Assembly (NCBI GenBank): GCA_963377175.1
Contig: CAUJNA010003784.1
Coordinates: 172,001-236,000 of the forward strand
Origin: Effrenium voratum
Taxonomy: Eukaryota; Sar; Dinophyceae; Suessiales; Symbiodiniaceae
Length of the DNA: 64,000 bases
Direction of reading: 5' to 3'
Shown here: positions 44,001 through 55,499 of the stretch, piece after piece
Layout of the letters: every line of letters begins with the position of its first letter
How positions within the stretch are numbered: position 1 is the first letter of the stretch
Notes under the pieces: model-generated
What the model saw: the letters and a program-made list of their open reading frames with translations, nothing else
Told to the model about the DNA's origin: nothing
Databases searched by the model: none
Position numbers and translations under genes: made by a program

Positions 44001-44790
44001 CACGCCTTGCGGGACGAAGTTTTCGAAGTCCGCAGGTCTAGTGGATGCGCGCCTTCATGCCCTCTTGCCATTACCCAGAAGGGCCCAAGAAAGCAAGAGC
44101 CGAAAAGGCTCTCGTCGCAGTTATATATATATATATACATATGTTTATCTATACACATCATCACTTCAACGGGCTTTCCATTTCTGACGGCTTCCGCATT
44201 TCAACTCTGTGCAGCAGCTGTGCACCGACTTGTTCACAAAGCCGTGCACGATTTTTACAAAATAAGTGCGCAGCCACGTTTGCAACTCTAGGGGCAAAGT
44301 GGCATACCCCAAGTTTAGTTGGCTACGGGACTTACCCAACGTGCGCTGCGCTACTCCGCACTCAGGCTTTTTGAATGATTAGTCACTCCACTAACAATAT
44401 CCCCCCGCAGGAATTATTATGCCATGACCTAGCTCACGCAGGGGAAAGAGTCTTCACTGCTTGTATTGTGGTATTGATTTTTTACAACTGATTTCCACTT
44501 CAAAAACCAATCTCTTCTTCCATCGGAATGGGTCGTGGGGACATCTTGAGGCTTATTGGATTGGGCCCTGTTGGGACCGCCTATTTCCAACCTCGGGGGG
44601 GGGGGGGGAATGGAGACGGCGGAGACGAAAAAGAACAATGCAAAAGAAACGTGAAACAGAACTGGCCCCCCCCTCCCCCACGTACCGCGCGGCGATTTGA
44701 TGACATTCCACTAAACGTAGTCTTCGGGGAGCCGGTGTCGCAAAACAGGGGTCCCACGGCTTTTTGCTGGTTTGGGTTTCCTGCTTGCTT
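41091..44790. other. No supported gene; MITEs and unique DNA
   Basis: Contains three CTTGGATGTTCAACC blocks (41,460-41,620), a family 5 MITE, and an open minus frame at 43,027-43,653 of 208 codons without a domain. The first part of that frame's sequence (43,045-43,105) is similar to 44,520-44,580, so it is at least partly repeat. Confidence 0.4.
42613..42742. repeat. MITE family 5
   Basis: AAGGATTTAAATGGGTGTCT on the left and AACACACCCAAATCCTTTC on the right form an imperfect terminal inverted repeat. Confidence 0.7.
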
Positions 44791-44800
44791 TTGCAGAAAA

Positions 44801-45030
44801 TCTGGAAAAACTCTGTGTTTTTGGACGTCCTCTTTGCGAAAACGCTGGACAAAGCGTGTTTTTTGTGGAAAATACTGGGGAGCCAAGGGGAAATGCAAGG
44901 AAGTGCGAGGAAAAATCTGGAAAAACTCTGTGCTTTTGGACGTCCTCTTTGCGAAAACGCTGGAAAACCCGTGTTTTGTTTTGCGGGAAATACTGGGGAG
45001 CAAAGGGGAAATGCAAGGAAGTGCAAGGAA
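44801..45030. repeat. Tandem duplication, unit about 115-120 bp
   Basis: Both units share TCTGGAAAAACTCTGTG, TTTTGGACGTCCTCTTTGCG, AATACTGGGGAGC and GGGGAAATGCAAGGAAGTGC. Beyond it, to 45,370, lie degenerate GGGACATGAAAGG-type repeats. Confidence 0.9.
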
Positions 45031-45448
45031 ATGAGAGGAGGAAATAGGAAGTCAACATGTCAGGAAAGCAACTGGAAATGAAAGGGAGACAAAGGGGAAC
45101 TGAAAGGGACATGACAGGGACAGAAATGAAAACGAGGGGAGTGCAGGGGGAATGACAGGGAAACAAAGCGAAATGAAACCAATCAGCACGACGGGAGATG
45201 TAGGGAAATTACTCGCAACGAAAGAACGGGACATACATGGAAAATGACACGGACATACCGAGAAAATGTCAGGGACATGAAGGGGGAGTTGAAAGGAATG
45301 GAAGGGACATGACCAGGACATCACGGGAAACGTGAAAAGGACATGAAGGGGAAATCAAGGGGAAAGCCAGTAGTGAGATGACAGTTCAGGGTCATGAAGG
45401 GGCAGTGCCGGGATATCGAGGCAACTCAGGGGGACGTGACGTTGCAAT

Positions 45449-45479
45449 GCAGAGAGAGAGAGAGACAGGGAGAGAGCGG

Positions 45480-45513
<34 letters not shown>

Positions 45514-45653
45514 GAGAAAGAGAGACACAGAAAGACAGAGAGAGAGAGAGAGAGACAGACTAGGTCCTCCAGTAGAGAGGGAAGAATTAGGGTACCCTTT
45601 TTCTGTAGAGGGGCGTGGACAGGAAGGAGACAGGCAGACAGAAAGAGACAGAG

Positions 45654-45686
<33 letters not shown>

Positions 45687-45688
45687 CG

Positions 45689-45774
<86 letters not shown>

Positions 45775-45810
45775 GACAGAGAGAGACAGAGAGAACAGAG
45801 AGAGGGAGAT
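45449..45810. repeat. (GA)n microsatellite, interrupted by a MITE family 2 fragment
   Basis: Two GA blocks, 45,449-45,556 and 45,657-45,810, with a CTAGGTCCTCCAGTAGAGAG fragment starting at 45,560. Confidence 0.95.
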
Positions 45811-45998
45811 TCAGGAGGGAGAGGCTTGGGGGGAATGGGGAGGATTGGGAGCAAAGGGAGGGACAAAGGACGACAGAACACACGAGGGAGACAAGGGAGA
45901 GAAGTAGCTTGGGTTTGGTAGGGTGGTTTCTGCTAAGAAACAAACCCATATGCTTGGGACCTTCCAGGCATTGATGACTACTTCAAAAAAACAACATC

Positions 45999-46063
45999 AG
46001 TAGGTTATAAGCAAGGGGGAAACCAATGGTGTAGCTGCGGTGCGCGCCCCCTTATAACCTACT
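45999..46063. repeat. Mini inverted-repeat element
   Basis: AGTAGGTTATAAG (45,999-46,011) and its exact complement (46,051-46,063). GGTTATAACCTAC recurs at 46,169. Confidence 0.8.
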
Positions 46064-46562
46064 ACCTACCTACCTGTACGGGTGGGTTGGGGTTGGGTTG
46101 GGTTGTTTAACCAACTTCATAAGCAGGTTGCTTCACCGGTTGCAACCGGGGTCGTCCCCGTCTAGCCACGGTTATAACCTACATACCTGACGTTGGTTGA
46201 ACATCCAAGTACTTCATCTTTGAACCTTTCAGTTCAAGCTCGCTTGCTTGTGGGTTCTGCCTAAAACAGTCTGCGCAACCCTTGGTATGGCCCCCTTCTA
46301 AAATTGAACAGTGCCAAAAAAGAAAAACGCTTGCAAGCACAGTGGAGAAATGCATCTAAAAGAAAAACAACTATTGATTAAGCTAACCTAAAACCTGAAA
46401 CCATGATGGAGATCGATAAAAGAAACCATTGGTGAGCGAAAAGCCCTTCTTCGTCTAGCATCATTCTGGCATTGGAACCCAAGTTCATCTAATCTACAGA
46501 TCCTGATGGAAGCAATCCAACAACATCGAAAGTAATGTATCTAGGGTGAGTCTCGTGTATGG

Positions 46563-46688
46563 CTAGGTCCTCCAGCAGAGAGGTTAGAATAAGGGTGCCC
46601 TTTTTTCCTGTAGTCTATGTTAGTAGGGGAACCCTCCCCTTTCCAAAAAAGGGGTGAGAGGTCGGGCACCAATCGCTAGGGGACCTAG
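46563..46688. repeat. MITE family 2, full-length
   Basis: CTAGGTCCTCCAGCAGAGAG to GCTAGGGGACCTAG, 126 bp; the best reference copy in the window. Confidence 0.85.
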
Positions 46689-46742
46689 ACTTTGTGACAG
46701 GCAAGAAGGGGCCGTGCAGGTCTCCTCCGAAACGATTCTCGC

Positions 46743-46870
46743 TACAAAAATGGTCGATCCCCAGAACCATGCTTCAAGAATTAAGAAGGCGGAGATCCGA
46801 ACCTCTTCATGGCAAGGGGATTGCCCTCTACTAAGCTTCATCAATCCCCGGGTTTTGAGCAAGTGGCTAA
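46743..46870. repeat. Repeat family 7, copy 1
   Basis: ATGGTCGATCCCCAGAACCA, then GGTTTTGAGCAAGTGGCT; nearly the same as 58,630-58,745 and more distantly 56,583-56,735. Confidence 0.8.
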
Positions 46871-47101
46871 GACTTGCCCAGACCTGGAAATTATTATGGA
46901 CTCGAGATTCATTTTCTTTTTTGGGGCCATGACTAAAAATGGGATCCCAAAACAGGCAAACCGAAAAATCAAAAGGTGGATTCGCTGTGGGCAACGGGCC
47001 GTCTGCGTTTCCTTGCAGAAAACCTGCTCCCCTGTTTCAAGACACGCCTAAACGTGTGTCAACCCAGCCCAAGAAGGGTGCCGAGCCTCAAACACACGTA
47101 C

Positions 47102-47203
47102 CCAAGTGGCTCAAAGAACCGGTACCAAAATGGAACCTTGGTAAGTGTAAGCATGGACCAAAACCCGCGGTTTGCCCCTCCTGGTTAATTTTGAGCCACA
47201 GCC
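47102..47203. repeat. MITE family 1
   Basis: AAGTGGCTCAAAGAACC on the left, AATTTTGAGCCACAGCC on the right. Confidence 0.6.
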
Positions 47204-47315
47204 AAATGATTCCCGCCTCATTGCGCCACCTCCCTTTCAGTCTTATGGACCTCAAACTCTTCCACCTTCGCAGGTCCCGATCTGAACTTGTTATAGGAGA
47301 AGCAAAAGGTCAAAA

Positions 47316-47407
47316 CTTGGTTGCTTTTTGGGGGTTGAATACGAAAAACCCCAAATGATTTCAACCAAACAGTTAAAGTCTAAAGATCCAAGCCAATAGC
47401 AGTCAAG
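47316..47407. repeat. MITE family 3
   Basis: CTTGGTTGCTTTTTGGGGG to CCAATAGCAGTCAAGC. Confidence 0.8.
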
Positions 47408-49510
47408 CAAGGGGAATCAAACGAAGAACCTCCGTTTGTCATTTTAAGACACAGCCACAATTGCTACGGCACAGCTCAGTCAAGGTGACCTTGCCGCTAC
47501 TTTTTACATTCACCGCGGCCTGGATCCTGGATCTCCCCCCTCCCGCCTGCAAGCGCCACCGCGGAGATCCCACGGAGTTGCGTCTGGGAAGCTTCGAGAA
47601 GTGTGCTACTCGTCTTTTTTGGTTGAACACGCGGAGAAACACAAAAAAAGCTGGGCCACCTGACCATCCAACCTGATCCCCTGCTAGAAGTTTAGCTTGT
47701 GGGTTAAAAGGAAAAACCACAGGAGGTACCTTTCTGAATTGTTTGGGGGTACCCTTTTCCGGTTTGGCTTGAAGGAAATTATGTTTGGGGTCCGATCCCT
47801 AAAAAGAAGAGACACCCAAAAGGGCATGAAACTCGCGGAACGGAACAACAACCAGAGGTACACAGTAAATAATGATGTGGTTCGGTATGGCTCCAAGATC
47901 TTTGCAAGGTCTGGCTCGTTTCTGACTCTCTCCCGGATTTAGATGAGCCCGCTGTTCAATTGGAGGATTGGCTAGTCCATAATCTGTGTAGGAAAATGAG
48001 TAGAAAGGGAGCCCCGTACGAAACCCAACACAAGGAGCTTAAGGATTGCCTTCGAACAACCCAGATTGATGAACAGAACAAATAGTCCAAAGGAATGCAC
48101 ATAAGGGAACAAGATGAATGAACAAAATGATAAGGAATGGACCACGTTGATCTTGCGTCAGATTTACGCCGTAACCTCACCTCCATTTGCGGAAGTCCCC
48201 TGGAAAAATTATAAAACACGTCCAGTAGTGACATTATTTCCCCTGTAAAGCCAACAGAAAATAACACATTTTCTTCAGCAAATGGATGGTCTCACCTTCA
48301 AAAGGATGGCTGCGACTCTGGACAGGCGGGCCAGGCATGGGCAACTCTCAAGGCTGCGTGGTCATGTGGATGGTGGCGAAATCCGTGACCGCACCACGAA
48401 ATGAACCAGATCTAGGGAGTCCACCAGATTTGTCATAAACCCCCTCATAGTGTGGACGGGGACGCGACATCCAGAAATCACAGCACAACTTGTGAAACCA
48501 TGCAAATGAGACCATAACGTTTGTTGGTATTTACAGGGGAATCATCATTCCAGACTTTCTTGGGTGGTGCAGGACTTTGTCATCCACAGTATGGACTCGT
48601 CTTTTTGACTTGGTACCAGCGAAACCAAAAGGAAGCCAAGCATTTGAAGGGATCCGATTCCGTTTCTTTGAGACGTCGATGCAGGTTACCAGGCCTGGTG
48701 ATCGGGAAGAGAAGCCTTGAGGCATCCCAAAAACGAGGCTCTACTCCAAAGTCACATGCTCTGACCAGAGGTCCAGGACCCACCTTGGGCCATGACTACA
48801 ATGGACCAAAATGGGAAGTCAAAAGGGTCGAGTGGCTTTGGGCAACTGAGTGTATATGTTCTTTTACCCTGGAATATAACTGACTTTTGCAGGAGACCCG
48901 GACAGGGTCAAAAGTTGCGAACCCCAGCAGATCGATTTGCGCGTCGCTGGGTTCGCTTTCCATCTGCAAAGAGTTCGTGGGGAAGCCGCTCATTTTACAA
49001 AAACTACCACAACTCTGACCCAACCACGAGTTGTATGTTGGTTCTTGTCCCCTTCAAACCGATTCTCCAAAATGTGAAAACCTTAAAAGTGAACCTGAAA
49101 ACAAATCTTGGTTCTTGTCCAACCTTAAAATGAAAAACAAAAACAACTTGCCCAACAGGTCAAACATCCTTTCGAGCATCGCTCGGCGGGGCGTCAAAGA
49201 CCTGCCTCGTCCATGGTAGTGGGGTCGAACCTGGGACAGTTCGAGCCAACTGCTCAGGGAGTTTTTTTGTTGCTTGGGGAGGGGGGGAAGGAATTTACGT
49301 ATTTAGGCCCACGTAGAATTCTTTTGAAGCCCCTCTTCGCTGGCAGGGCTTGGGCAAGACCGACTCCTTTTTCGTTTGGTTAGGGTTGCTCCTCGCACTT
49401 CCTCAATGAAAACGCCCGACCGAAGAGGCACCAAGAAACTGTGTGCCCTACTCGACTTTCGTCATTGGGTCTAGCCATGAAAGTGACATTCTCAACATTG
49501 CCTTCTATAA
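47408..49510. other. No supported gene
   Basis: A GC-rich island at 47,505-47,600 reads RGISAVALAGGRGE on the minus strand, weakly WD40-like. A TCCAGTAGT element lies at 48,196-48,262, related to 51,152-51,243 and 63,368-63,443. Confidence 0.35.
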
Positions 49511-49514
49511 TATA

Positions 49515-49626
49515 CTAGGTCCTTTAGTGGAGAGGTAGAATAAGAGTACCCTTTTTTTCTGTAGCCTATTTTGGGAATTGTGCCAACCAAAAAAGGGGTG
49601 AGAAAGGGCACTACAGGGGGACCTAG
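49515..49626. repeat. MITE family 2 with TATA flanks
   Basis: CTAGGTCCTTTAGTGGAGAG to GGGGGACCTAG, with TATA directly outside both ends (49,511-49,514 and 49,627-49,630). Confidence 0.85.
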
Positions 49627-50796
49627 TATAGGCTCATGCAATGTTAGCCCGGAAACTCGTAAAGGGCCACGACCCCGGAAAACAACCATGGGCTTGTCTT
49701 ATTCTGAGGGTATCCTTTTCGGAGTGGACTTTTTGCAGGTACTTCGAATAGTTCACATAGAACTCCTTCAGTTTGGCTCCCTCGAAGTAGAAAGACGCCC
49801 CCGGAAAAAAAAGAAAGGACTTCGGAACCCCCCATTTTCAACCCCCCTCCCCCCTTTGTCAATGCCCAATTTTAACCACCTCCCCCTCCCCATGTTCAGA
49901 CCCCAATCCCACAGAGCGACCGCGACGCTTAAAATCGCTGGATTTGAGTCAGGAACCCTTGCGTGTGGAGCTGGTAACTTCTTTTATTGCTTGGGTGGTC
50001 CCTTGTGGTTTTCAAAAAAAAAACTAAACCTCAGATTGATGATAGAGGGGTGTCCGATTTTGAGTTTGGTGGGAATTGCTTGTAGACTTTTTGTTTGGGT
50101 GGTTCCTTGTGGTTCAAAACAAAAGTGAAATGTGGACCCCGCACTAATAAACCTCAGATTACTGATGGAGGGGTGTCCATTTCTGGGTAAAATGTGGGGA
50201 TTCATCACTTGAGGGGAACAACCCCATGTTAATAAACAGGGGGTTCTTAATCCAGGGTGAACATTGGTAGCCCCTTTGTGTTCGGGTGGTTCCTTGTGGG
50301 TTTCCTTCCAAAACTAGCCAAAACAGGGGAGCGAGACGGACCGAGCCTCCTGGCTGGTGCGATAGGCCGTCAATGAGAATCGCAATGACCCCAAGATACA
50401 CCATCATCCAACTGGTGCTTTCCCTTTATTTCAGAAAACCAAAGCCTGGGTCCATTCCAAGTCTCATTCCCTATCTTACCAGCAAGTAGAACTCACCTCC
50501 TGGGCTCAAGGACGTTTTGTCACTTTTTGGGCTTAAGGACGAGAGATCTCCAGATTTGGCGCCGTTTTTGCAATATCCCATATAAAGAATTGATCAGCGG
50601 CCGGGCCAAGCCCAAATCCCGGATTCGGAAGAAGAGAAGCAACTACAGGCACCATCTGAGCAACACATCGAAAGTTTGTACCTTCCCCATCGCACCCGGA
50701 TTTTGTAAAAAAAAAAAAACGGGCCGATGTCCCCAGAAACCAAATGCCAGCCTTCCGGCGCCGACTGGCGAGAGGGGATCGTCCCGGAAGGTTGAC

Positions 50797-50885
50797 CAGG
50801 TCCTCCAAATTTGAGAGGTTAGAATAAGTTGGTACCAACTTTTTTCTGACCGAACAAGTGTAACAGGGCACTACTAGAGGACCTA
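50797..50885. repeat. MITE family 2
   Basis: CCAGGTCCTCCAAATTTGAG to CTAGAGGACCTA. Confidence 0.75.
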
Positions 50886-53534
50886 TTCTGTCAAATTGTG
50901 AAATTCAGGGGGGGGTGCTTCTCCCTGGGTGAAATGTGAGTTTGGAATCAGACCACTGGAGGGGAAATTCCCCCCACCTCCCTGAATTGAACAAAGAGGT
51001 TGATGAAGATCTGAGGTCAAGAAATTCACCTTCCCCCCACCCCACCCCCCCACCGATTTTTTCGTAACAGGTTGGTGGATGAACATCTGGGGATCGTCCC
51101 AAAAAAAAAAACTTCATCCACCCGGGCCCTGAATCCTTTTGAGGCGCTTCCATTTGGTTAAGACCCCTGGAAAAAGATATAAAAATAAAAATAAAAATGT
51201 CCAGTAGTAAAATCGAATCCCTTTTAAACCAACAGGGGAAAATAATTATCATTCAACAACAACAAGGCAAAAAGCAAATTTGCAAGGGTCGTAGTCGTGG
51301 CACGCTCGATTCAACATCGATTCAGAGGTCCCCCGGCCAGCCAGGGTAGTCCACCTTCCCCTCGGTGCGCACCCGGCTCCGCGGGATCTCCGGGCCTGAG
51401 GCCCAGGGCAGTCGCGTCGAGTCTCACGAAGCAATTTCTTGGGGCGGCGCATTTTAAAGCAACCAACGTGGGGTGGGTGAAACAGAAGAAAAACAAGGTG
51501 TGCAAAAACTGGTGGCTGGTGTTGTTCTTTTTCTTCTGGAAAAGACAAAACCAAATTTGCACGGGTCCGTTTCAAGGGAAACCAAAAGGAGACCAAGCCA
51601 ACATGGCAGGTGTTCCTTATTTTAGCTTAAAGAAGGTGGTTTCCCTCAGGAAGTTATCACATGCCCAGCCCTGCCCCCTTGAATGGTGTCCGGGAAGCCA
51701 TGGAAATCGACCCAGGTTTGGGGGAATTCCCCATAGAACAAATGTGCGCTGAATTCCCTTGGGGTGCCAGATTCTGGGCAACCAAACCATTCGCGGGTTT
51801 TGCTCCCGGAGCTCGTTCTGTGCAGATTCCTAAGAGTGCGGATGTCTTTGGGTGTCTCCAGCCATTTCCGGAATGAAAAGGAGTCCTGAGATCCTTTCGC
51901 CAACACAACAATAGGTCCCAGAAGTGCTCCAAACAGACCACTTTTTGGATGGTAAAGCCGGACCAACCCACCTGAGACAAACACTCAAGGGAGGAACCCC
52001 CCGACCGGTTCGAGGTCCTGGGCCGCTCTGGCGGCTTTCCGCGCTCATGTGATGGGTGTAGATGTACGGAACACGGGCTGGGCTGCAGCTGAAAGTTGCG
52101 GGGCAGACAGGGATCCTTACATGAAAAACACCTGAGCATTGCAACTTGTAAATGGTTGTTTCCCTTTATTTGGGTGGAAAAAGCCATGTTTCAAACGGGC
52201 AAAATGTATCCTTTAAGGAGCCCTGGAAAAGTTGCAGGGCAGCTGGGTTGCTGTTTCGCTTCCGCTTCTTAAAGCGGTCCTGGAAGGCATCAACGGGAAG
52301 CCACCGAAAAGCAACACCTCCAAACTAGAGGAACCCCAAATCTCCCAAATGATTTCCCAAAGCAACCCCTGGCAAGAGACACTTGAAATCAAAACAAAGC
52401 TGCACGTCTCCAAACGGTGGCACCTCCCAAAAGGGTGTGCTTCCCCCTACAAGTTTCCTCTGAAAACAGCCCAGGAAACGAGAACCATCAAAACCGGCCA
52501 TGTGCGGCTGCTCTTTGCTTCCGTTCATCAGCTGAGCCTTCTTAGAGGAAAAACCAAGGAGCAACAAGAAAAAATAGGGCATATTTGGGGGTGATCAATA
52601 TCCGTTTAGGGTGCCCGAATGACCATGGGTAACTTTTCCCATGTGGTAAATATCATCTTTTTAGTGGTTTGCCCCAATGGTCATCCCATGCTCATCGGAC
52701 CTTTTGATCAACCCCAATTCTCAAACTCAGCGTCCCTCGAATTTGGACGTGTTCCGGGGACGGCGTCCCATTCCTCCTCTGCAAGGGGTGCCAATCCCAC
52801 CAACCCAAGGGCTATCCTCCTGTCCACATTCAACCCACCAGAAGGTCCCTTTTAGATGAAAACAGTCTTCAGGCGCTTCCTCCTCTGCAAGCAGGGCTCA
52901 AATTCGCAAACCACAACCTAAGGCCGACCCTCCTGGCCACTAACATGGAACCCACCCGGAAGGTCCCTTATAGATGAAAACCGTCCTCCAGGACGCTTCA
53001 ACCGGGCTCGAGGGAGGGTACCTCAGAAACCACGGCGCGACTCAAAAACACAAAACCGAAGCCAGAAGGGTGTGTCCTTTTTTGAGGGCACCCTTGTTGG
53101 GTCGGTTTAGGCAAACCTTTAGAGAAGCCAACCATTTTGGGGGTCCCCGATTTTGAGACAAATTCATAATTCTTCGTGACTCCCCCCCTTGGATGTTCAA
53201 CCAACGTCAGGAAGTAAGTTACAACTGCTGTAACTGCGGCGATCGGGCCCTTACAACCATGGTGATACCCGACTTGGGCTTCTCGTTCTTTGTTTGGGGA
53301 CTACAAATTCTGCTGTGTTCTCCTTTTGGTGTCCCTTTAAAACCCACCCGAAACGCTAAAGGCACCACCATCCCAAAAAATCAAAACGTCGGTTTCAGCC
53401 CCCACGCGCCCACAAATCCACGGACCCTCGTTGAAGGTCCCCGGCCTTTCAGCTGGCCCGCCGCCTTCCGGTCCTCGAAGCAGCGCAGCCTCGGGGGACA
53501 GGGGCCCACGAGAGCCTCGCGGCGACTTACACAG
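50886..53534. other. No supported gene; two exon-like islands
   Basis: 51,320-51,430 (minus: PEIPRSRVRTEGKVDYPGW) and 53,425-53,525 (minus: LRCFEDRKAAGQLKG) are GC-rich and may be exons. Neither match is good enough to name. Confidence 0.3.
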
Positions 53535-53537
53535 AAG

Positions 53538-53745
53538 CTAGGTCCTCCAGTAGAGAGGTTCTGTAGTCTATTTTAGTAGGGCAGAAGCCACAAAGGGCAA
53601 ACTAGGCTAGGTAGCAGAGGTTGGAATAAGTTGGCACCAACTTGTTGTCTTTTTCTGTAGTCTATTTTATACGCGGGGCTTGCCCTCCCCTTTCCAAGAA
53701 AGCTGAGAGGTCGAAACGGCACCAAGTGCTGGCCCTAAGGGTTCT
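53538..53745. repeat. Two nested MITE family 2 copies
   Basis: CTAGGTCCTCCAGTAGAGAG at 53,538, then a second, longer copy from about 53,605. Confidence 0.7.
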
Positions 53746-53789
53746 GATGGGAGCTGAAGGGCCTCAAGGACTTGAAGTCGGACGGACTG

Positions 53790-53932
53790 GGGGGTGGGGG
53801 TGGGGGGGGGTGGGGGGGGTGGGGGGTGGGGGGTGGGGGGGTGGGGGGGTGGGGGGTGGGGGGGTGGGGGGTGGGGGGTGGGGGGGGGGGGGTGGGGGGG
53901 GGTGGGGGGGTGGGGGTGGCGAGTTGGGTGCG
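53790..53932. repeat. G-rich (GGGGGGT)n tract
   Basis: Over 140 bp of almost pure G with single Ts on the plus strand; it could form G-quadruplexes and is also a likely site of assembly error. Confidence 0.9.
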
Positions 53933-54355
53933 CGGTTTTGGGCCGGGGGGTTTGGGGGGGGGCAGCCGGGTGTGATGTTCACTTCGTTAGGGGGCGGGGT
54001 TGAGGTGGGGTGATTGGAGAGGCCTAGGAGCTTTTGCTTCTAGGGGGGGATTCCAACATTTTTATTTTTCAAGCATTGTTCTTTCCAACCGACCGACGTC
54101 TTCCCGGAAGGTTTGCGGAACGAAGGATCCCTGAAAAGAATGGGGGGCGGCACTTGTAGAGATCTGCCCCTTTTTTAGGGGAGCCCTTTTTTGGGACATG
54201 TTTTCAAAGGTACCCTTTGTTGAGACAATCTGGGTACACACAAAATAATAGTGACGCGTTTCTGGCCGTTTCTCGCCGGGTCCGGTCCTTCAAAACCCTG
54301 GAAAGCCAAGGCAAGCGCCTGATTTCAGGGATATGTGCGAGGTGGCAAACCCTGT

Positions 54356-54491
54356 ACCCTCCCTCCAACAAACTGTTGGCACCTGCTTTGCGGGTACCCG
54401 GAAGATGACTTTCCTCCGGGTACCCTGTGTCAGCCCTCCCTCCAACAAACAGTTGGCACCTGCTTTGCTGGTGGGGTACCCGGAAGGTCAG
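54356..54491. repeat. Direct duplication
   Basis: CCCTCCCTCCAACAAAC and TTGGCACCTGCTTTGC followed by GGGTACCCGGAAG occur twice, about 76 bp apart. Confidence 0.85.
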
Positions 54492-55384
54492 TTGCCATGT
54501 TAGTGGGAGGGAGGGCAAGTCGCCGGAGTTTGCAACCAGATCTACGGACGAAAAAAATATTCGCAAGATTCCGGGCCACCAAATGTGGGGGGGACAAGAG
54601 GGGGCGACCATCCAAAGGATGGTGGCTTCCCTGTTGGTTTCCCCTCGAACCGACTCTGAACAAAAAGCACCCACCTGTTTGCACCAAGGTGGCTCAGTGT
54701 CAGTGCCCTTTGCCGTCGTTTGGGATGGCGTCGTGCGGGTGAATGGCACGGGCGTTTCGTGTTTCGGGCACCGATTTCCGGCAAGGCAACCCGCAAAGGA
54801 CAGGTTTTAGGGGACTGACCCTCAGTCGCAATGGAGCGCAGACAACTGGAAATTTCTGACCCAACCTCACATGGATAGACAGATCATTCCTTATCGTGAG
54901 CGCGCCATTGAACACACTATCAAATACACCCTACCTCTTGGGGAATTTGGTGAATGTGCAACTCGGGACTCCCTTGTTGAGTTTTTGAAAGGAAGACCAA
55001 CAGGGAACCACACAAAGACGTTTCGACAGCAATTTGGGTGTGTCTCAGAGCGAAACCTCCCCAAGATGGGTGGTATCCCTTTGGCATTCAAGGCCAAAAA
55101 GACATTCCCCGTATGTGTCAGTTAGGTTTCCATTTAAACAATCGCCAAAAGGCGCACCCCCCTGAAAAAAGGCACATGCTCATATTGCACGTCGCGCCAC
55201 CTAAAGTAAAGGATCTCAATTGATATTGTCCTGAAAGGTGTCGTCCAGCAGTGCTCCCAGTTTTCAGGGGGAACAGGGGTCACTGGATTACCCCGAATCT
55301 CAAGCTGATCAATATCAATTTACTGGTGGTGTCCCTTGAAACAAGAAGACCACTTTTCACTTTTTGGAGGTTCCAAAAAAAATC

Positions 55385-55497
55385 CAGGTCCTCCAGTATA
55401 GAGGTTAGAATAAGGCTACCCATTCTTTTTCTGTAGCCTATGTTAGGCACGGGGAACCCTCCCCTTTCCAAAAAAGGCGACCAAAAGGGCACCTAGC
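55385..55497. repeat. MITE family 2
   Basis: CAGGTCCTCCAGTATAGAG to AAAAGGGCACCTAG. Confidence 0.8.
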
Positions 55498-55499
55498 TG

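Noticed and set aside
45394..45974. Arg-Glu repeat frames
   Set aside because: Translation of a (GA)n microsatellite.
53642..54013. Glycine-rich protein frame
   Set aside because: Translation of the G tract.
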